NCBI RefSeq assembly: GCF_963675165.1
Contig: NC_087388.1
Span: forward strand, 4,035,047-4,099,046
Direction: 5' to 3'
Length of the DNA: 64,000 nt
Source of the DNA: Halichondria panicea
Taxonomy: Eukaryota > Porifera > Demospongiae > Suberitida > Halichondriidae
The position numbers and the translations under genes were made by a program. Below are positions 1-11,340 of the stretch, piece by piece. Each line of letters starts with the position of its first letter. Within the stretch, counting starts at the first letter, position 1. Under the pieces are notes generated by a model. The model was given only the letters and a program-made list of their open reading frames with translations. It had not been told where the DNA came from and did no database searches.

Positions 1-1381
1 AGGTTTTGCGATTTAGTTTTGCGAATTGATCAACACTCGCAAAGTTCGCATATGTTTGTAAGGCCACTCCAAATGAGACTGTAGTTTTTCGTCAGAGACT
101 CTAGTAAATTATAAGCGGATGTGAGCAGTTATTAATTACTATGAATATCATTATAAATTGATAACGTCATCAATGAATTTAATTAAGTAGCCACAAAAAT
201 TCAGCCAACCATGTGCTTGGAGGCAACAAAGAACAAGAAAAAAGTTATTTCAATAGATAATTAGAGAAATAATGGCCATAATGACTATCAATGAGGTAAC
301 TAAAGCAAGAAGCGCGAGTTTGACGGGAAACTACAGTCTCATTTGGAGTGGCCTAATACGAAAAAGGTAAAATGAGCTAAGACAAAAGAACACCTATACA
401 GTGCATCCAGTCTAGAGAGTAGAATACAAAAATTGGTGAGTAGTTGTACTTAGATGTATCTCAAGATTGGAACATTTCTAAGAAATTGTGCTGATACCAT
501 TGTATAGGTAAAAGAATAAGCTACAACATGATTCAAAAATATTTCCCCAAAAGTTGTTGTAGTGGGAAATAATTTTAGGAGATAATGGGGGTGATCGTAA
601 AAAAATGTACGTAACATCAATTATTTCTGGAACTAAAGTATTTTTTAGAAAAATTTTTCTTATCAAAAGTTAGACAATTTATTCAAGCTTACTCCATGTA
701 ATTTTTAGACCTTAGCCGTGAGATTTTCTTCAAATCTCTCCCTAACCGAAACGGCACTAAAAACTAGCAATTTTGAGCACTGCGGAGGATGTGTAGATAT
801 TTAAGTAACATCAAATCTTTCATAAGATAGCCAAACTATCTATAGATGTTGTGACAAAGTTCCAAACCTTAGCCGGAAACTGTTGGCCTTTTCTCTCCCT
901 AACCGATTACTCACTATAACAATTGGGTACTGTTTTATTAATCGCCACAAACCCACCACCTTATGTTGTCATGGAAACAATTTTGGATATGTTGTAGCTT
1001 ATTCATTCGCCTACACAATGGTATCAGCAGATTTTCTTAGAAATGTTCCAATCATAAGATATTTACATTTAAGTACAACTACTCACACATTTTTGGTATT
1101 CTACTCTTTAGACTGGATGCACTGTATATATATATATATAAATGATTATTCAAGTGACTATTCTATAGTTGTTAAAGAATGAAACTTCTTGCAAAGCCGT
1201 GAGCCAGTGACTTATTGTGGGATCTAGTGCATGTATCATGAGTCATTAAACTTGATGCAATCAGTTGTGTCTGAGATCATGGGGTATGTAGACTCGATTC
1301 CAGTATAGAGGTATTTTAATACACTGGAAACTTCATCCAACATTGCTGTATACACACTCCATATTTGCGAACAAGTTTCAG
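1..1381. other. Gene-free repeat-bearing flank
   Basis: I see no convincing gene here. Open frames are short, overlap on both strands and show no family motif. The first 60 bases, rich in TTTTGCGA/GAATTGATCAAC, resemble in inverse orientation the segments near 11340-11400 and 15360-15420, so this is probably an end of a dispersed repeat. A stretch near 320-350 repeats in inverse orientation a stretch at 70-90 (both around CTCATTTGGAGTGGCC), which suggests a small foldback element at about 60-350. A second foldback-like pair of segments sits around 430-520 and 1000-1090. Confidence 0.4.
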
Positions 1382-1510
1382 AATCAGCCCTAGCCTCGAT
1401 CCCAGGCCGATCCGTCTCCAATTGAACGCTAGGTCGCCTCCTCGGTCTGGTATTGATTGTATCTGGGCGTGTATCTGGGCGCGGCCGGGCATGTGCTGTG
1501 GTTGCTGTGG

Positions 1511-1551
1511 TTGCTCAGGTATTCGCTCAAAAAGAGCGAATACCTGAGCAA
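1511..1551. repeat. Perfect 18-bp hairpin
   Basis: Two perfectly complementary 18-nt arms (TTGCTCAGGTATTCGCTC and its reverse complement) are separated by a five-A loop. It lies just inside the left TIR of the 2-kb element, ahead of the GGGCGAGCGAAGCGAG palindrome-rich segment. Short hairpins are a hallmark of Helitron ends, and the downstream debris is Helitron-like, so it could mark a captured Helitron terminus. That is inference. Confidence 0.6.
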
Positions 1552-1739
1552 GGTGGAGCGAATAGAAACACTAATTGGGGCGAGCGAAGCGAGTCCCTTA
1601 TAGTTAGTCATGCACATGGTCCGTGGTATGTATGTATGTATGTATGTCCACCGTGGACCGGCAGGCCGGCATGGACCGGCATACGATATTTGTTTTTCTA
1701 ACTCGTGATCCTTTACCAATTTCTACGTGAGTCAATAAC

Positions 1740-2260
1740 TTTAGCTCGATAAAGATATGAATAGCGACAAAACTAGCGATAAGGAGGAACAGCTAAAAAG
1801 AGGGAACTTGCTAGACCCAGAGAAAGATACAGGGCACACAGGAGCAGCAGGAAGTGAAGGTAACTGACTCAAACGGTTCTGCAGGTGTTTGCCTAACATA
1901 AATAAATGTTGTGTAGAAAGTGCACAAGCCAGCAGAAAGTGGCCAAATGTTCATTACACTTACAGAGACTCCAGAGGCCACACAGGCACGCTTGAAGCAA
2001 TTAATACATGCAGGCATAGGCATACAGAGTGAATCCCGACATGCCTCTATTCGAACAATCTACTGTTCAATCCAAGATGCTGTTTATATCTGCAGTCATG
2101 CCAATAATGTCCATCTATCGATTACCACTTGGACAATATGAATACGCAGGCCATGTCATCAACCTGCCACAAAATGTGGTGTCATTTGCACAATATCTTT
2201 CAGCAGAGTTGCATGGATGCGTCGCTTGCCCCATGGCGCTTGCGTCACCCTAGTAGTGTA
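1740..2260 (+). pseudogene. Helitron-like ORF remnant
   Basis: The plus strand encodes, in different frames, fragments of a Helitron-type replicase N-terminal region. At about 1950-2000 one frame reads TETPEATQARLKQ, a unit of the SETPEQ.QARL-type repeat I associate with the N-terminal part of such proteins. At 2059-2205 another frame reads SAVMPIMSIYRLPLGQ then AGHVINLPQNVVSFAQ, which resembles the conserved (I/V)MPIMS.YRL..GQ..Y.GHVIN.PQ block preceding the Helitron helicase-like domain (DUF6570-type). The two parts are out of frame with each other and no helicase follows, so this is a decayed fragment. The upstream noncoding stretch 1570-1735 recurs inverted at 23490-23650. Confidence 0.55.
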
Positions 2261-2727
2261 TGTAAGCATATTTACTCCGTAAAATCACCGTTAAATCACA
2301 AAGAACTCCGTGTCATAGGTCTATTCTTTGCAAGTTTAGATTAGGCTTAGCTAGAGTGTGAGGAGCTGTCTTGTGCGAAGGAAGAAGGAGCATCACTCTT
2401 ATGAAAGAACAGACCTAGGTTCTCAAGTTTCTGCAATCAGTTGGCTACCTTTGATTGACTACACAATTTAATACAAGCGCTTGATTAGACCATTGATTGC
2501 CAGATACACTTGTTAGAGTCTATCCTCAGACTCTGGCCATCGATCTCTTGTATACTATGCACAGGGGTGTCCACAAGTGGCTGGGCCTGGGATGTATTGT
2601 CAAGGTGAGCGATATAAATCAATAATACCCTTTCATCATTGGAAATTGTACACTATAGCCTATATAGCCCCAATCCTTGGTATCTGGATTAAGATATGAC
2701 ATTACGGCACTGGAACTGGTGTTGTGT

Positions 2728-2776
2728 TAGCCTCCTTCACCGGCCTTCAAGGAAGTGCGGCCTGGGATCGAGGCTA
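2728..2776. mobile_element. 49-bp minimal MULE-like copy
   Basis: It begins TAGCCTCCTTCACCGGCC and ends GGCCTGGGATCGAGGCTA, with little besides the two ends. The flanks are GTGTTGTGT and GTTTTGTGT, an 8/9 match to a 9-bp target duplication. It is nested inside the 2-kb element. Confidence 0.7.
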
Positions 2777-3415
2777 GTTTTGTGTGGACCATCAATGTGA
2801 GTTAACAAAATGTATAGTGGAATGGTGAATTTAAGTTCATACTAATTTGTATACAGGAGTAAAATGGAACCTTCCCCTCCAACCCCTGTCGTACTCCTCC
2901 TAGCTGATGTGTGTGAACTCATTGAAAGAGGATGCCCCAGTGCCACTCGTATCCTTCCCAAGGGGCCGATCTTATAGAACTACCTGCACTAAAACTACTG
3001 ACGTGGAATGGCTCTTTCAACACTTATGGTTGCTATCCTGACCAGTGACGTCAGGATTCTACAGTTTCTTGATGCACTGTGAACACACAATCTTTGTTAT
3101 GCCACCTGAAGGCTTAGCAGGCATATCCAACGCAGAAGTTTTTCTGGAAGCTCTTGTTTGAGATCTTCGCTTCTAAACATCTGCATTTATTATGGACGCA
3201 GTACTACTCTACAGAGTATTAACTTCTAGTGTCATTATATCATTATATCACTGTATTTTTAGCCAACTGTTGAACTGAAGATTTTACAGTACATAGCATT
3301 ACTCTTGATACTTACCAGTTTCGGTCACGCCCAGATACAATCAATACCAGGCCGAGGAGGCGACTTAGCGTTCAATTGGAGACAGATCGGCCTGGGATCG
3401 AGGCTAAATCAGCCC

Positions 3416-6400
3416 ATGATTCTGTAAAACCCTGTTATCTGATTTTTCCGGACCATTGAATTAGTGCACTCAATACATAGAAATTCCATGCAACCTACAC
3501 ATTGTATAGAGCTACTCTAGGATTGAACAAGATTAGGCAGGCTAACAACTTTTTATTAAACAGTAAAAGTGGACCATGAGTTAGAACACAAAGTGTGATC
3601 AACAGACAGGAAACAATAACGAATAAGATATAAATTCCATGCATACTAACCACAAACACACATTTTGTACATTAACTATACTTGCGGCTAATAACTATAC
3701 AGACAGCTTTCCTATAGAGGTTGCCTAATTGCTCCCTAATTGAAGTGTTATTTATGTAATGCATGCCATGAATTTAAAAACAGCATATTTTAAATTAAGC
3801 TTCCATGTGATAGTATAGGAGGGTAAGTACACATGCACATCTGTCACATGGGCCGAGCGATATACATGCATGGACAAATTATGAAATCTCCCACAGTACA
3901 TGCTTTTACAGATGATCACTTTCACTGTACCTTAAAACCTGTTATTCGAGCACTGACATGTTTCTCCACAGAAAACGAGATTGATGCATGGGGAGGCCTT
4001 CTTAGAGCTAACATTATATATACAGTCACTATAATATAGTCCCTAACAAGCTAGGTATATGGTTAAGAAAACTTGCCGCCTGGTGAAGACTGCACTGCAC
4101 TCTGCACTGGAGGTACCGTAAAGTAATTTAAAGTAAAGGTGCCACAAAATTCTCATTATAGAACGGTGAAAACACATTATCAGCCTCAAGTGCCAGTTTT
4201 TGCAACTGGTCCTATTTAGAGTGTTATACCTGACGGTATAGACTAGCTCACTTATAGCCAGTCCTACATCCAGAATTAAGGGAAGAGACCGGCATGCAGA
4301 ATCTGGTTTCTGGTTCATCTCTACATTATTTTTAATTCATATACATGCATGGATGTTGAGAGATGTACACGAAAATGTATGCATACATGATCTTATAGGA
4401 GAAGGAAGTTATATTGAATAATTATGTGCAACATAATCCACTTGATGGTGCAGGTTATATTCTTCGTCCCTCACCTGATACTTGTACCAACGAACGACAA
4501 CAAGATGATGAAGGAACCCAACAATACTCAACAGTACTCCGATGGAATATTGACTGATAGCACAGTATCGTGAAAAACAAAGATGCGTGGATGCCCAACT
4601 CAGAGCGTAACCGAAACGATTATGGTAACCTGTCATCAGTCCTCTCATATACTGGAGATTGAGCACACACAAACTCAATGGCATTATACCGGTAGATAGA
4701 GTAGAAGGGGATTGGCAACAGAAGTGGTTCATGTGATGTTTTACGTGATGTTTTACAATGAAGTCTAGTCTATGTACACCCAAGCAAGGAGTTACTTCAA
4801 CCTCAAAGAACAGTATACCGTACAGTTATAACACTACATCATCAAGGGTTGTATGTGAACTTCGAGAAAACATGCATGGTTTATACAAGTGGAAACATTT
4901 TCGAATTCAAGGTCTGGAATGTAAAGTGGGTTCGTTAGCAGATATATTGAGCCGTACACACTTATACCAAAAGCAGTGATCCATATGGGGATAAAAGCGA
5001 CAGAATAATCTTTACACATCTTCCACTTGCTCCAGTGTAAAGGGTCCACTGTATCTTGATTTTGCAAGGTATATTCTAGAAGGTATCTTAATTCTCCTCC
5101 CAGTAAGTTAGGGCACTGTGATAGATGGGAGATTTGCGTTTGGCTGCAAACTTAAGAATAATTGTTAAAGATGCTCCTCAGCAAACGCGATGATTTTGGC
5201 TCAATAATCAACCATTTTTCACTGAATATGAATAGTGAGACGAGCACAACACACATGCACAATACTGGAAAAAGACCAGCTATTTGATTGGTTAAAGTAT
5301 ATCAGTGCAATTCGTCAAAATCTCGCACACCATGTTACTCAGCCAAAACCCAAAGAAGAGAGTTATGCAATACTATGCGATGAATATATATAGCTCATAA
5401 TATTCTGTGAATATGCGTCAGGCATTTGATCCAAACCAAACTGAAACACTGTCACCAAACAAGCACCTCCACCAGTGAAGTTTGAGAATGCCAAGAGCTG
5501 CACTGATAATCAGATCAGATGCATGCTTGGCTTTTTTTGATTAATTAATAACTGCCAAGTTTACCAACGTACAAACACTAACCAAGACACTCCCACAAAC
5601 ATCAAAATTGCACCAGCTTGGAAATTTCCGAATCGTGAGTCAGCAAGTCATCAAGATAGAGGGTAGACGTTGACAACGTCTATTGTTTTCCAGCGTCTAT
5701 TGTTTAGCATTGTCCTGTAGTGAGGACCCTCAAACCAGCAAACACACGGACCTCCCCCTATTCGAATCACTCCGTCACATAAGAGTCAATTTACACCTGT
5801 CAGTCTAAAGGTATACTGTGTTGTATAGCTTATAGATTGAATGGTCTTCAATCTATGGTTGTAGTCAACAAACCTGCAGCTGATTACACGCTGGACAAAA
5901 AGAAGTTTGAACCTACTTTCAAGATTACAGTTAGCTACATTTAAATCCATGTATTGTCAATGTGATTACATAATTTATTGTGTTTTATATGCGTTCTCCA
6001 TTGCTATGGTTACACAGTTTAACTTTTACAAAACAAGAACTAACATGCAGTACAATCAGGGTGCGTGTTTAGTTGCAATTTAAAAGAAGGTATCTATTAT
6101 ATAGACAGTAAAAATGTAATGGTCACCGTGGCTGTAATTATATAGAGGTGGCCTAGCTATGTATAGCTGCTGAAACTTTCCCTGGCTATAATTTTGTAGA
6201 TCTAACCTTGTACAATCATTATTAGGGTGCGTGTTTAAGTTGCAAGGGAAAATATCTAGACACGCAGACAGTCACATCCTTGATCAGTGTGTAAGCGTCT
6301 TAGTATAATTGTAGTACCTTTCATTGAATTGCCAAAAGACAAAAGCAACCAAGTTTACTTTCTATGCTGTCATGCTGATTATCGTTCAACACATAGTTAT

Positions 6401-6478
6401 CAATTTTTTATGTATTAGCTTTGTATGGGATATGGGATGCATGTAATGCTACAATAATTATTTAATAAATGCTTTAAA
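3416..6478. other. Long noncoding, repeat-bearing stretch
   Basis: No gene is supported. Open frames are under 125 codons and carry no recognisable domain. Features seen: one end of a dispersed element at about 4690-4790 (TAGATAGAGTAGAAGGGGAT, shared with 10715-10860 and 45889-46424), and a direct repeat around 6057 and 6225 (GGGTGCGTGTTTA followed by GTTGCAA). The remainder is unremarkable AT-rich DNA. The last few hundred bases probably include the 3' UTR of the kinase-Kelch gene. Confidence 0.4.
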
Positions 6479-8620
6479 TTAAGCACTAGCTATTTCACAC
6501 TTTCTCGGTGCACCAAACCCTCCCACCACAATCAGTTCGTTCCCAGGGAGAACAGCAGCGAGGCATAATGATCGAGGTGTTGATATTTGACTAACAACAG
6601 TCCATGATGTCATGTTGAGCTGAATTATGTCCTTAGTGTTATCTCGATTGGAGTCCAGCCCACCCACTGCCAGCAGGTGGCCATTGACGGTAACTAGAAA
6701 AGACCTGCTAACTGGCAAGTGAGCAATTTTCTCCCATATAGCTGAGCTTGGCTGGGACTGAGTTAGTTGTCTTAATAAGCACATGTATACTGAATATTTC
6801 TCTTGATCATCTCTAGCTCGTGGATGTATATATACATAGCCTCCACAGATCGTTGTTGATAGTTCATCGGTTGGCACAGGTAGTGAGCTAGCAATAGACC
6901 ATTGCATGTTAGCAGTGTTTAATATTTCGACAGTAGTTAAACTTTTTGCATAAAAATATCCCCCAGCCACTACAAGTGTGTTGTTAGCGTACACAGTTCC
7001 AGGTACCCTCCGTCTAGTTGGCATGGGAGGGAAGTGTTCAATCCATTTGTTGTTAATATAGCTGTAGAGTTTATTGCTATAGAATTGTGTGTCTGATCTT
7101 CCCCCCACAGTTGTGAGCATGTTATCAGCACTGACAAGAGTGACATGGTTGTTAGGGCAAGGTGGCAACTTGTGCCACTTATTGTTGCTGAACTCATAAA
7201 CAGCTTTATTTTCATTATTAAAGTATGCCTTGTCTGATGATCCATGCCTCATATCATCAGGTGCATCAGGTAGTGACTCTAGTTTCATTGTAGCTTGAGC
7301 TTGTATTTCATCTTGCAGTGCGACTTGATGCATTTGAGTCGATAAATCATAAATCACCTCGTTCTTGCTTGCCAACGTTTGTCTCAATTGAGTCACTTTT
7401 CTGTCTCGTTGATTGATGGCTTGTTGGAGGGCAGCAGTGTTCTCATCACTTGATTGCAACTCTTGGTTGAGTCTCCTCAGCTGTCTCTCCCTCGCTTCAG
7501 CCTCATGTTGAAGGGTTTGAATTTCTTGTGTTGCTTGGCCTAGTCTTGTAGTGAATTGACCATTTTCAATGTCTTTTGTATGCAACTCCTCGTTTTTGTA
7601 CGTGATTGTCTCTTGATTTTCTGTTATAATATCTTGATTTGCTCGTATTTGTTCATCTTTAGTTGCAAGTTGCTCATCTTTCTCTCTGATTATCTGGAGC
7701 AGGTCTTGTTGGGAGCTTTCCTGGTACTTGCCTGTCCGTTTGAGAGCATCCAGTGTTTGGCAAAGCAGTTGGGAAGATGGTCTTTCAACATCTCTGTCTT
7801 TGAGGCAGTGATGCACAATCGGCAGTAGAGGGTGGGTGGGCTCAATCAGGCTGATGTGGGCTTGTCGTCTGTCCTGTTCTGGAATTGGCAACTTCGCTTC
7901 AACTATGTGAATTGGGCTTCGAGGATCAGGAATTTGAACGTTTACAAATCGATCTGTTGGCTTTGGAAACTGTCGAGTTGTGATCTGAACTATAAGCACA
8001 CCAAATGAGAAGTTGTCTAGTTTATCTGTGTACACTGGTGGTTCGTTTAGTGCCTCGGGTGACATGAAGGTTGGTGTTCCCGGGCATGTGGTCATTGTGG
8101 CTAGTCGGCCGGTGATGTTTATGTCTGTGAATTTGGACATTCCGAAATCAGTGACTTTGGCATGGCTGCCAGCAATCAGTAAGACATTGTTGCTGGAAAG
8201 GTCACGATGGATGATCCCATTAGAGTGGAGAAAGGCAAGTGCTTGAGCTATGTCATAGGCGAGGTTGACTTGGATGTGGTAGGGAATGTCTTCAGGTGAT
8301 GACTCCAGGAAGTGTGTCAGGCTCTCGTCCATGAGCTCCATGAGAAGAACTGGTGCATTTGTGTCGGGATCACGATAGGTCCCCAAGTACTGTACAATGT
8401 TGGGGTGGTTGATGCGACTCAGAAATGCGCACTCGGTTTCGAATCTTCTAAAGGGATGTCTATGTTCTTTGCCAGGATCAGGAGTAGTCATTTGGAAGAG
8501 CACTGGATACAGTAGTTTGGCAGCACAGATTAGCTCATCACACTTGGCTTTACACACTGCCCCGTAGGAGCCAGTACCAAGGGTATCAGTCTTGAAGAGT
8601 TGTACATTTCGGAATATATA
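6479..8620 (-). CDS. Protein kinase-coiled coil-Kelch repeat protein (5' exon missing)
   Basis: One long exon. The in-frame sequence begins at 8620, directly after an AG that ends an in-frame TAG, so an upstream exon must supply the start codon. The first ATG inside (8557) would lose the nucleotide loop. The kinase domain occupies roughly the first 290 residues. It has a glycine loop GTGSYGAV, the ATP lysine in CAAKLL, HRDLSSNN (catalytic loop), TDFGMSK (DFG) and MSPEAL (APE position). All key residues are present, so it should be active. The style fits the tyrosine-kinase-like (TKL) group. A charged, Gln-rich coiled coil (about 150 residues) follows, then at least four Kelch-type blades with VGG/VAGG strands (VVAGGYFY, LLAVGGLD, LIVVGGFG), probably a beta-propeller for partner binding. 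Cytosolic signalling is likely. Substrate and partner are unknown. Confidence 0.85.
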   Translation of the reverse strand, partial: YIFRNVQLFKTDTLGTGSYGAVCKAKCDELICAAKLLYPVLFQMTTPDPGKEHRHPFRRFETECAFLSRINHPNIVQYLGTYRDPDTNAPVLLMELMDESLTHFLESSPEDIPYHIQVNLAYDIAQALAFLHSNGIIHRDLSSNNVLLIAGSHAKVTDFGMSKFTDINITGRLATMTTCPGTPTFMSPEALNEPPVYTDKLDNFSFGVLIVQITTRQFPKPTDRFVNVQIPDPRSPIHIVEAKLPIPEQDRRQAHISLIEPTHPLLPIVHHCLKDRDVERPSSQLLCQTLDALKRTGKYQESSQQDLLQIIREKDEQLATKDEQIRANQDIITENQETITYKNEELHTKDIENGQFTTRLGQATQEIQTLQHEAEARERQLRRLNQELQSSDENTAALQQAINQRDRKVTQLRQTLASKNEVIYDLSTQMHQVALQDEIQAQATMKLESLPDAPDDMRHGSSDKAYFNNENKAVYEFSNNKWHKLPPCPNNHVTLVSADNMLTTVGGRSDTQFYSNKLYSYINNKWIEHFPPMPTRRRVPGTVYANNTLVVAGGYFYAKSLTTVEILNTANMQWSIASSLPVPTDELSTTICGGYVYIHPRARDDQEKYSVYMCLLRQLTQSQPSSAIWEKIAHLPVSRSFLVTVNGHLLAVGGLDSNRDNTKDIIQLNMTSWTVVSQISTPRSLCLAAVLPGNELIVVGGFGAPRKCEIASA

Positions 8621-8727
8621 CTATTCTTCAGTTATCTTAGCTAAAAGGGTTGAATGGTTTTTGTTTGTTTGTTGGGGTGTAAGATATTTGCCATGTATCG
8701 ATTCGTATGATGACATCACAGGTATTA

Positions 8728-8883
8728 TACCGTATAGCGAGTAATTTTCGTGTGTAAAATATTCGTGGTTTTTATGGTAGCGACCTTGCCTACCTTTACC
8801 TGCAGTCCAAGCAGCAACCACGAAAATATTATGCACGAAATGTCTCAATATTTTATCCCCCAAAAATTACCCGCTATACGGTA
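8728..8883. mobile_element. MITE, TACCGTATAGC family
   Basis: A 156-bp foldback with ends TACCGTATAGCGAGTAATTT and AAATTACCCGCTATACGGTA, preceded and followed by matching internal arms (AATATTCGTGG / CCACGAAAATATT). The family recurs at 35011-35606, 36383-36591 and 42901-43123. The terminal TA is compatible with a Tc1/mariner TA target duplication. It sits just upstream of the kinase exon, probably in its first intron. Confidence 0.75.
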
Positions 8884-9421
8884 GTTACAACAACTGTTGT
8901 TGTAACTATAAATACCTGTGATGTCATAATTATGTTTTATTTTCGTTAGTCAACATGCACTAACAAAAATAAAACAAACATAATTTATGTTATTGTTGAA
9001 AAAAGTATTACATGTGTGTAGAGTGGAGCTAATTAATTCAACAGGCTACCGGTACCAATACTGATATATCGGAAAGCACCGATTTTCACAAAGTGTGCTC
9101 GCTTGTTCAGTATTGTACAAATTGACTGCTTTAACTGCAAGGCAGGGGCTAATAGAATCTTTACTACTTCCCCTTCATTCTCATGATGCGTTGGACGTAA
9201 CTGGTCTCTTCCTATACAGAACTTATAGAAGGCTCTAGCAAGATTTCAACCCCCTAACGTAGACTACGTACTGTGTTTCACAAATCATGTAGTGTACTGC
9301 AGCAGAGATTTTGTGAATGGATATACACATACTTGTACCATTATGTGCTCTGACACTGAGGAATATCCATTGAAACTTTCAGGATACTCCAGGGTACAAA
9401 TCCCTGGTACTCTCTATATTG
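8884..9421. other. Unassigned DNA upstream of the kinase exon
   Basis: The missing 5' exon of the kinase-Kelch gene should lie here or further right, but I found no exon with matching phase and splice signals that I can defend. An A/T-rich inverted motif (TGTTTTATTTTCGTTAGT near 8933 and its reverse near 8960) forms a short hairpin. Confidence 0.3.
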
Positions 9422-9854
9422 CAGATCTCCGAGATCTTTTCCCTATTATGAAGGTTTGAATGAATTTCAGTACTCGTGAACTGACGTATCACAGACACGG
9501 GATTTTCTGCACACAGTTTTCCAATGTTGATCTTTTTGTCGAGGGGAATGCCGTTGTGACCTATATTGTCTAGTGCATTCTCGTGGATGCGATTCATTAT
9601 CAAGTTGCGATACACTACCTGCTATTCAAAATAATTAAGTTGTGAAGACTGACTTGTTGGCGGTTCTTTGTTTAACCGTGCCCGTTCAGTTAACAGAGCT
9701 TCCGCGCGTGGTTAATTGTGGAGGTAGGTGGAGGTACATGACCCTTCTCGGCCACCATAGTAATCTATTTTTTCTGCCAAACCACACAAAATGTCACGTA
9801 ACCATTGACAACCTGGCAGCCAGTATACCATCTAGCTAGCAATCTGTGTTAAAC

Positions 9855-10444
9855 TAGCCTCGATCCCAGCCCCTCTCACTAGAGGGCCTGGTAACCACTG
9901 TTTGCGCGTGGGTGGATTCAATAGTAAATTTGTTAGTAAAACTCTTTGTAATTTATCAATTAACCTTTTGTACTATGGTCACCCACATGGTTGATTAGTG
10001 TCAAGAGAGAAATCGCCATCACAACTCTAGGCTCATACGAGGAGCACTGATCTTACTGAGATGGCATCAAACAAGTGTCTGGAAGCAAGTAGATTTGCCA
10101 GAGCCGGTCGGTACTGACAGAAAAACGCCTACCACTCTACCACAGTACAAAAGAAGACAAAATCTGACTTTTCAACACTGGAGAGAGCTTGAGCAAGAGC
10201 AGAACAGAAGTAGAAGCCATCACAACAAAACTAGTCACTAGTCTAGGTCGTAAATGTTGGAAGTAGCTGTGTTATTTTGCTGTGATTTGTGCAATGACAT
10301 CATTATAAAATATACAATATAGAGTCTACTAACTAATTTACTAAGATATCTCGATCCCCAAGAATCTTGGGGCAACTGACGCATGTGCAGACAATGTATA
10401 CCAGGCCGTCTTTCTCAACTGAGAGCGGCCTGGAATCGAGGCTA
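9855..10444. mobile_element. 590-bp MULE-like element, 9-bp TSD
   Basis: Ends are TAGCCTCGATCCC and GGAATCGAGGCTA, with a subterminal inverted pair (CCTGGTAACCACTGTTTGCG on the left, its imperfect inverse near 10380-10415 on the right). It is flanked by a perfect 9-bp duplication, GTGTTAAAC (9846-9854, 10445-10453). The matching place in unit B (about 14590-14620) lacks it, so it inserted after the duplication or was lost cleanly from B. No transposase is visible, so it is non-autonomous. Confidence 0.85.
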
Positions 10445-10714
10445 GTGTTAAACGATATATTGAGGTGGCCGTACTTCAATAGCCAGAGTCTGTAAAATGT
10501 TAGATAGTTGGTGCAAGGCATACTGTTCGCTATAACAAAGGAGTCCGCTAGTTATAAGGGGTTCTACTATAGTGCTATAACTTCAATACAAGGCCGCTAA
10601 TAGTGCTAAGGCCACCTTCGAAGGTAAGCCACCATCACACTGTTGAGCTATAAGCCTCCTAAAACAGGGTGTTTTTTGGCACTATTCACCCTCATAGATC
10701 CCAGGCCGTACAAG

Positions 10715-10860
10715 CATAGATAGAGTAGAAGGGGATTGGCAACGGAAGTGGTTCACGTGATATTTTACAATGAAGTCTATGTAGAGCTCAGAAACAATCC
10801 GTGTTTCGCTTTCTACCCCGGGTAAGTTTACCGGGAAACTTATTGAGTCTAATCATGGCT
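10715..10860. mobile_element. Truncated element, CATAGATAGAGTAG family
   Basis: One end, CATAGATAGAGTAGAAGGGG, followed by the GAAGTGGTTCACGTGAT block, matches the left part of the complete element at 45889-46424 and a fragment near 4690. The second end is missing. The segment is absent from the equivalent position in unit B (about 14886). Confidence 0.55.
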
Positions 10861-11340
10861 AATGCATGCGTAAATCCCAAATACCAGTGCATCCAACCAG
10901 TCAGTCACTTATATGTTCATAAGTTCCTGATTATCTAAATGTACTGTCAGTCATGCTATTAGGAAGTCAAGAAACGTTTATGATGTGCAGGCCGATGTAC
11001 ATGCAGTACACTCATGGCCACATCGATATACCGGCCAGTTGCAGGGCTATAGATGTTTACTGGACAAAAATTTCCCTTGAAATGCGGCCACTGTACTGGC
11101 TGCCCTAAACTATACGTTTATTACGGCCGGATATGACATTTGGGTGTGTTTGGTAGATAACATTTGGAGAGCATAATGAGAACTGCAAAATTAGCCATTA
11201 GATTCGAGGTATAGGGTGACCGGTCGGTTTTTAGCCGCGGCTATTTTCTGAAATGCGGCCACCTCACTGTTCCGGCCAACCTGGACTGTCCCAAGGGTGG
11301 CCGGATCAACGAGAGCTTCTCCATTACTTTTATTACTATA

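Larger units (their letters stand above)
1391..3406. mobile_element. 2.0-kb TIR element with 9-bp TSD (Mutator-like)
   Basis: The ends are inverted repeats of about 81 bp with only about 3 mismatches. They begin TAGCCTCGATCCCAGGCCG and run inward to a TGATTGTATCTGGGCGTG block (left 1391-1471, right 3326-3406). The element is flanked by a perfect 9-bp direct repeat, AATCAGCCC, at 1382-1390 and 3407-3415. Long TIRs with a 9-bp duplication are typical of Mutator-like (MULE) transposons, so that is the inferred class. No MULE transposase is visible inside. The interior holds Helitron-like coding debris (1740-2260), a nested 49-bp relative (2728-2776) and a perfect hairpin (1511-1551). Six further copies of the same end sequence occur in the window. 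Confidence 0.8.

Noticed and set aside
1505-1560. Rho-independent-like terminator
   Set aside because: A perfect hairpin is present, but the genome is eukaryotic and no gene ends there; it is better explained as part of a mobile element.
4409-4783. 124-codon minus-strand open frame
   Set aside because: No motif, overlaps a dispersed element end near 4690, and has the residue mix of translated noncoding DNA.
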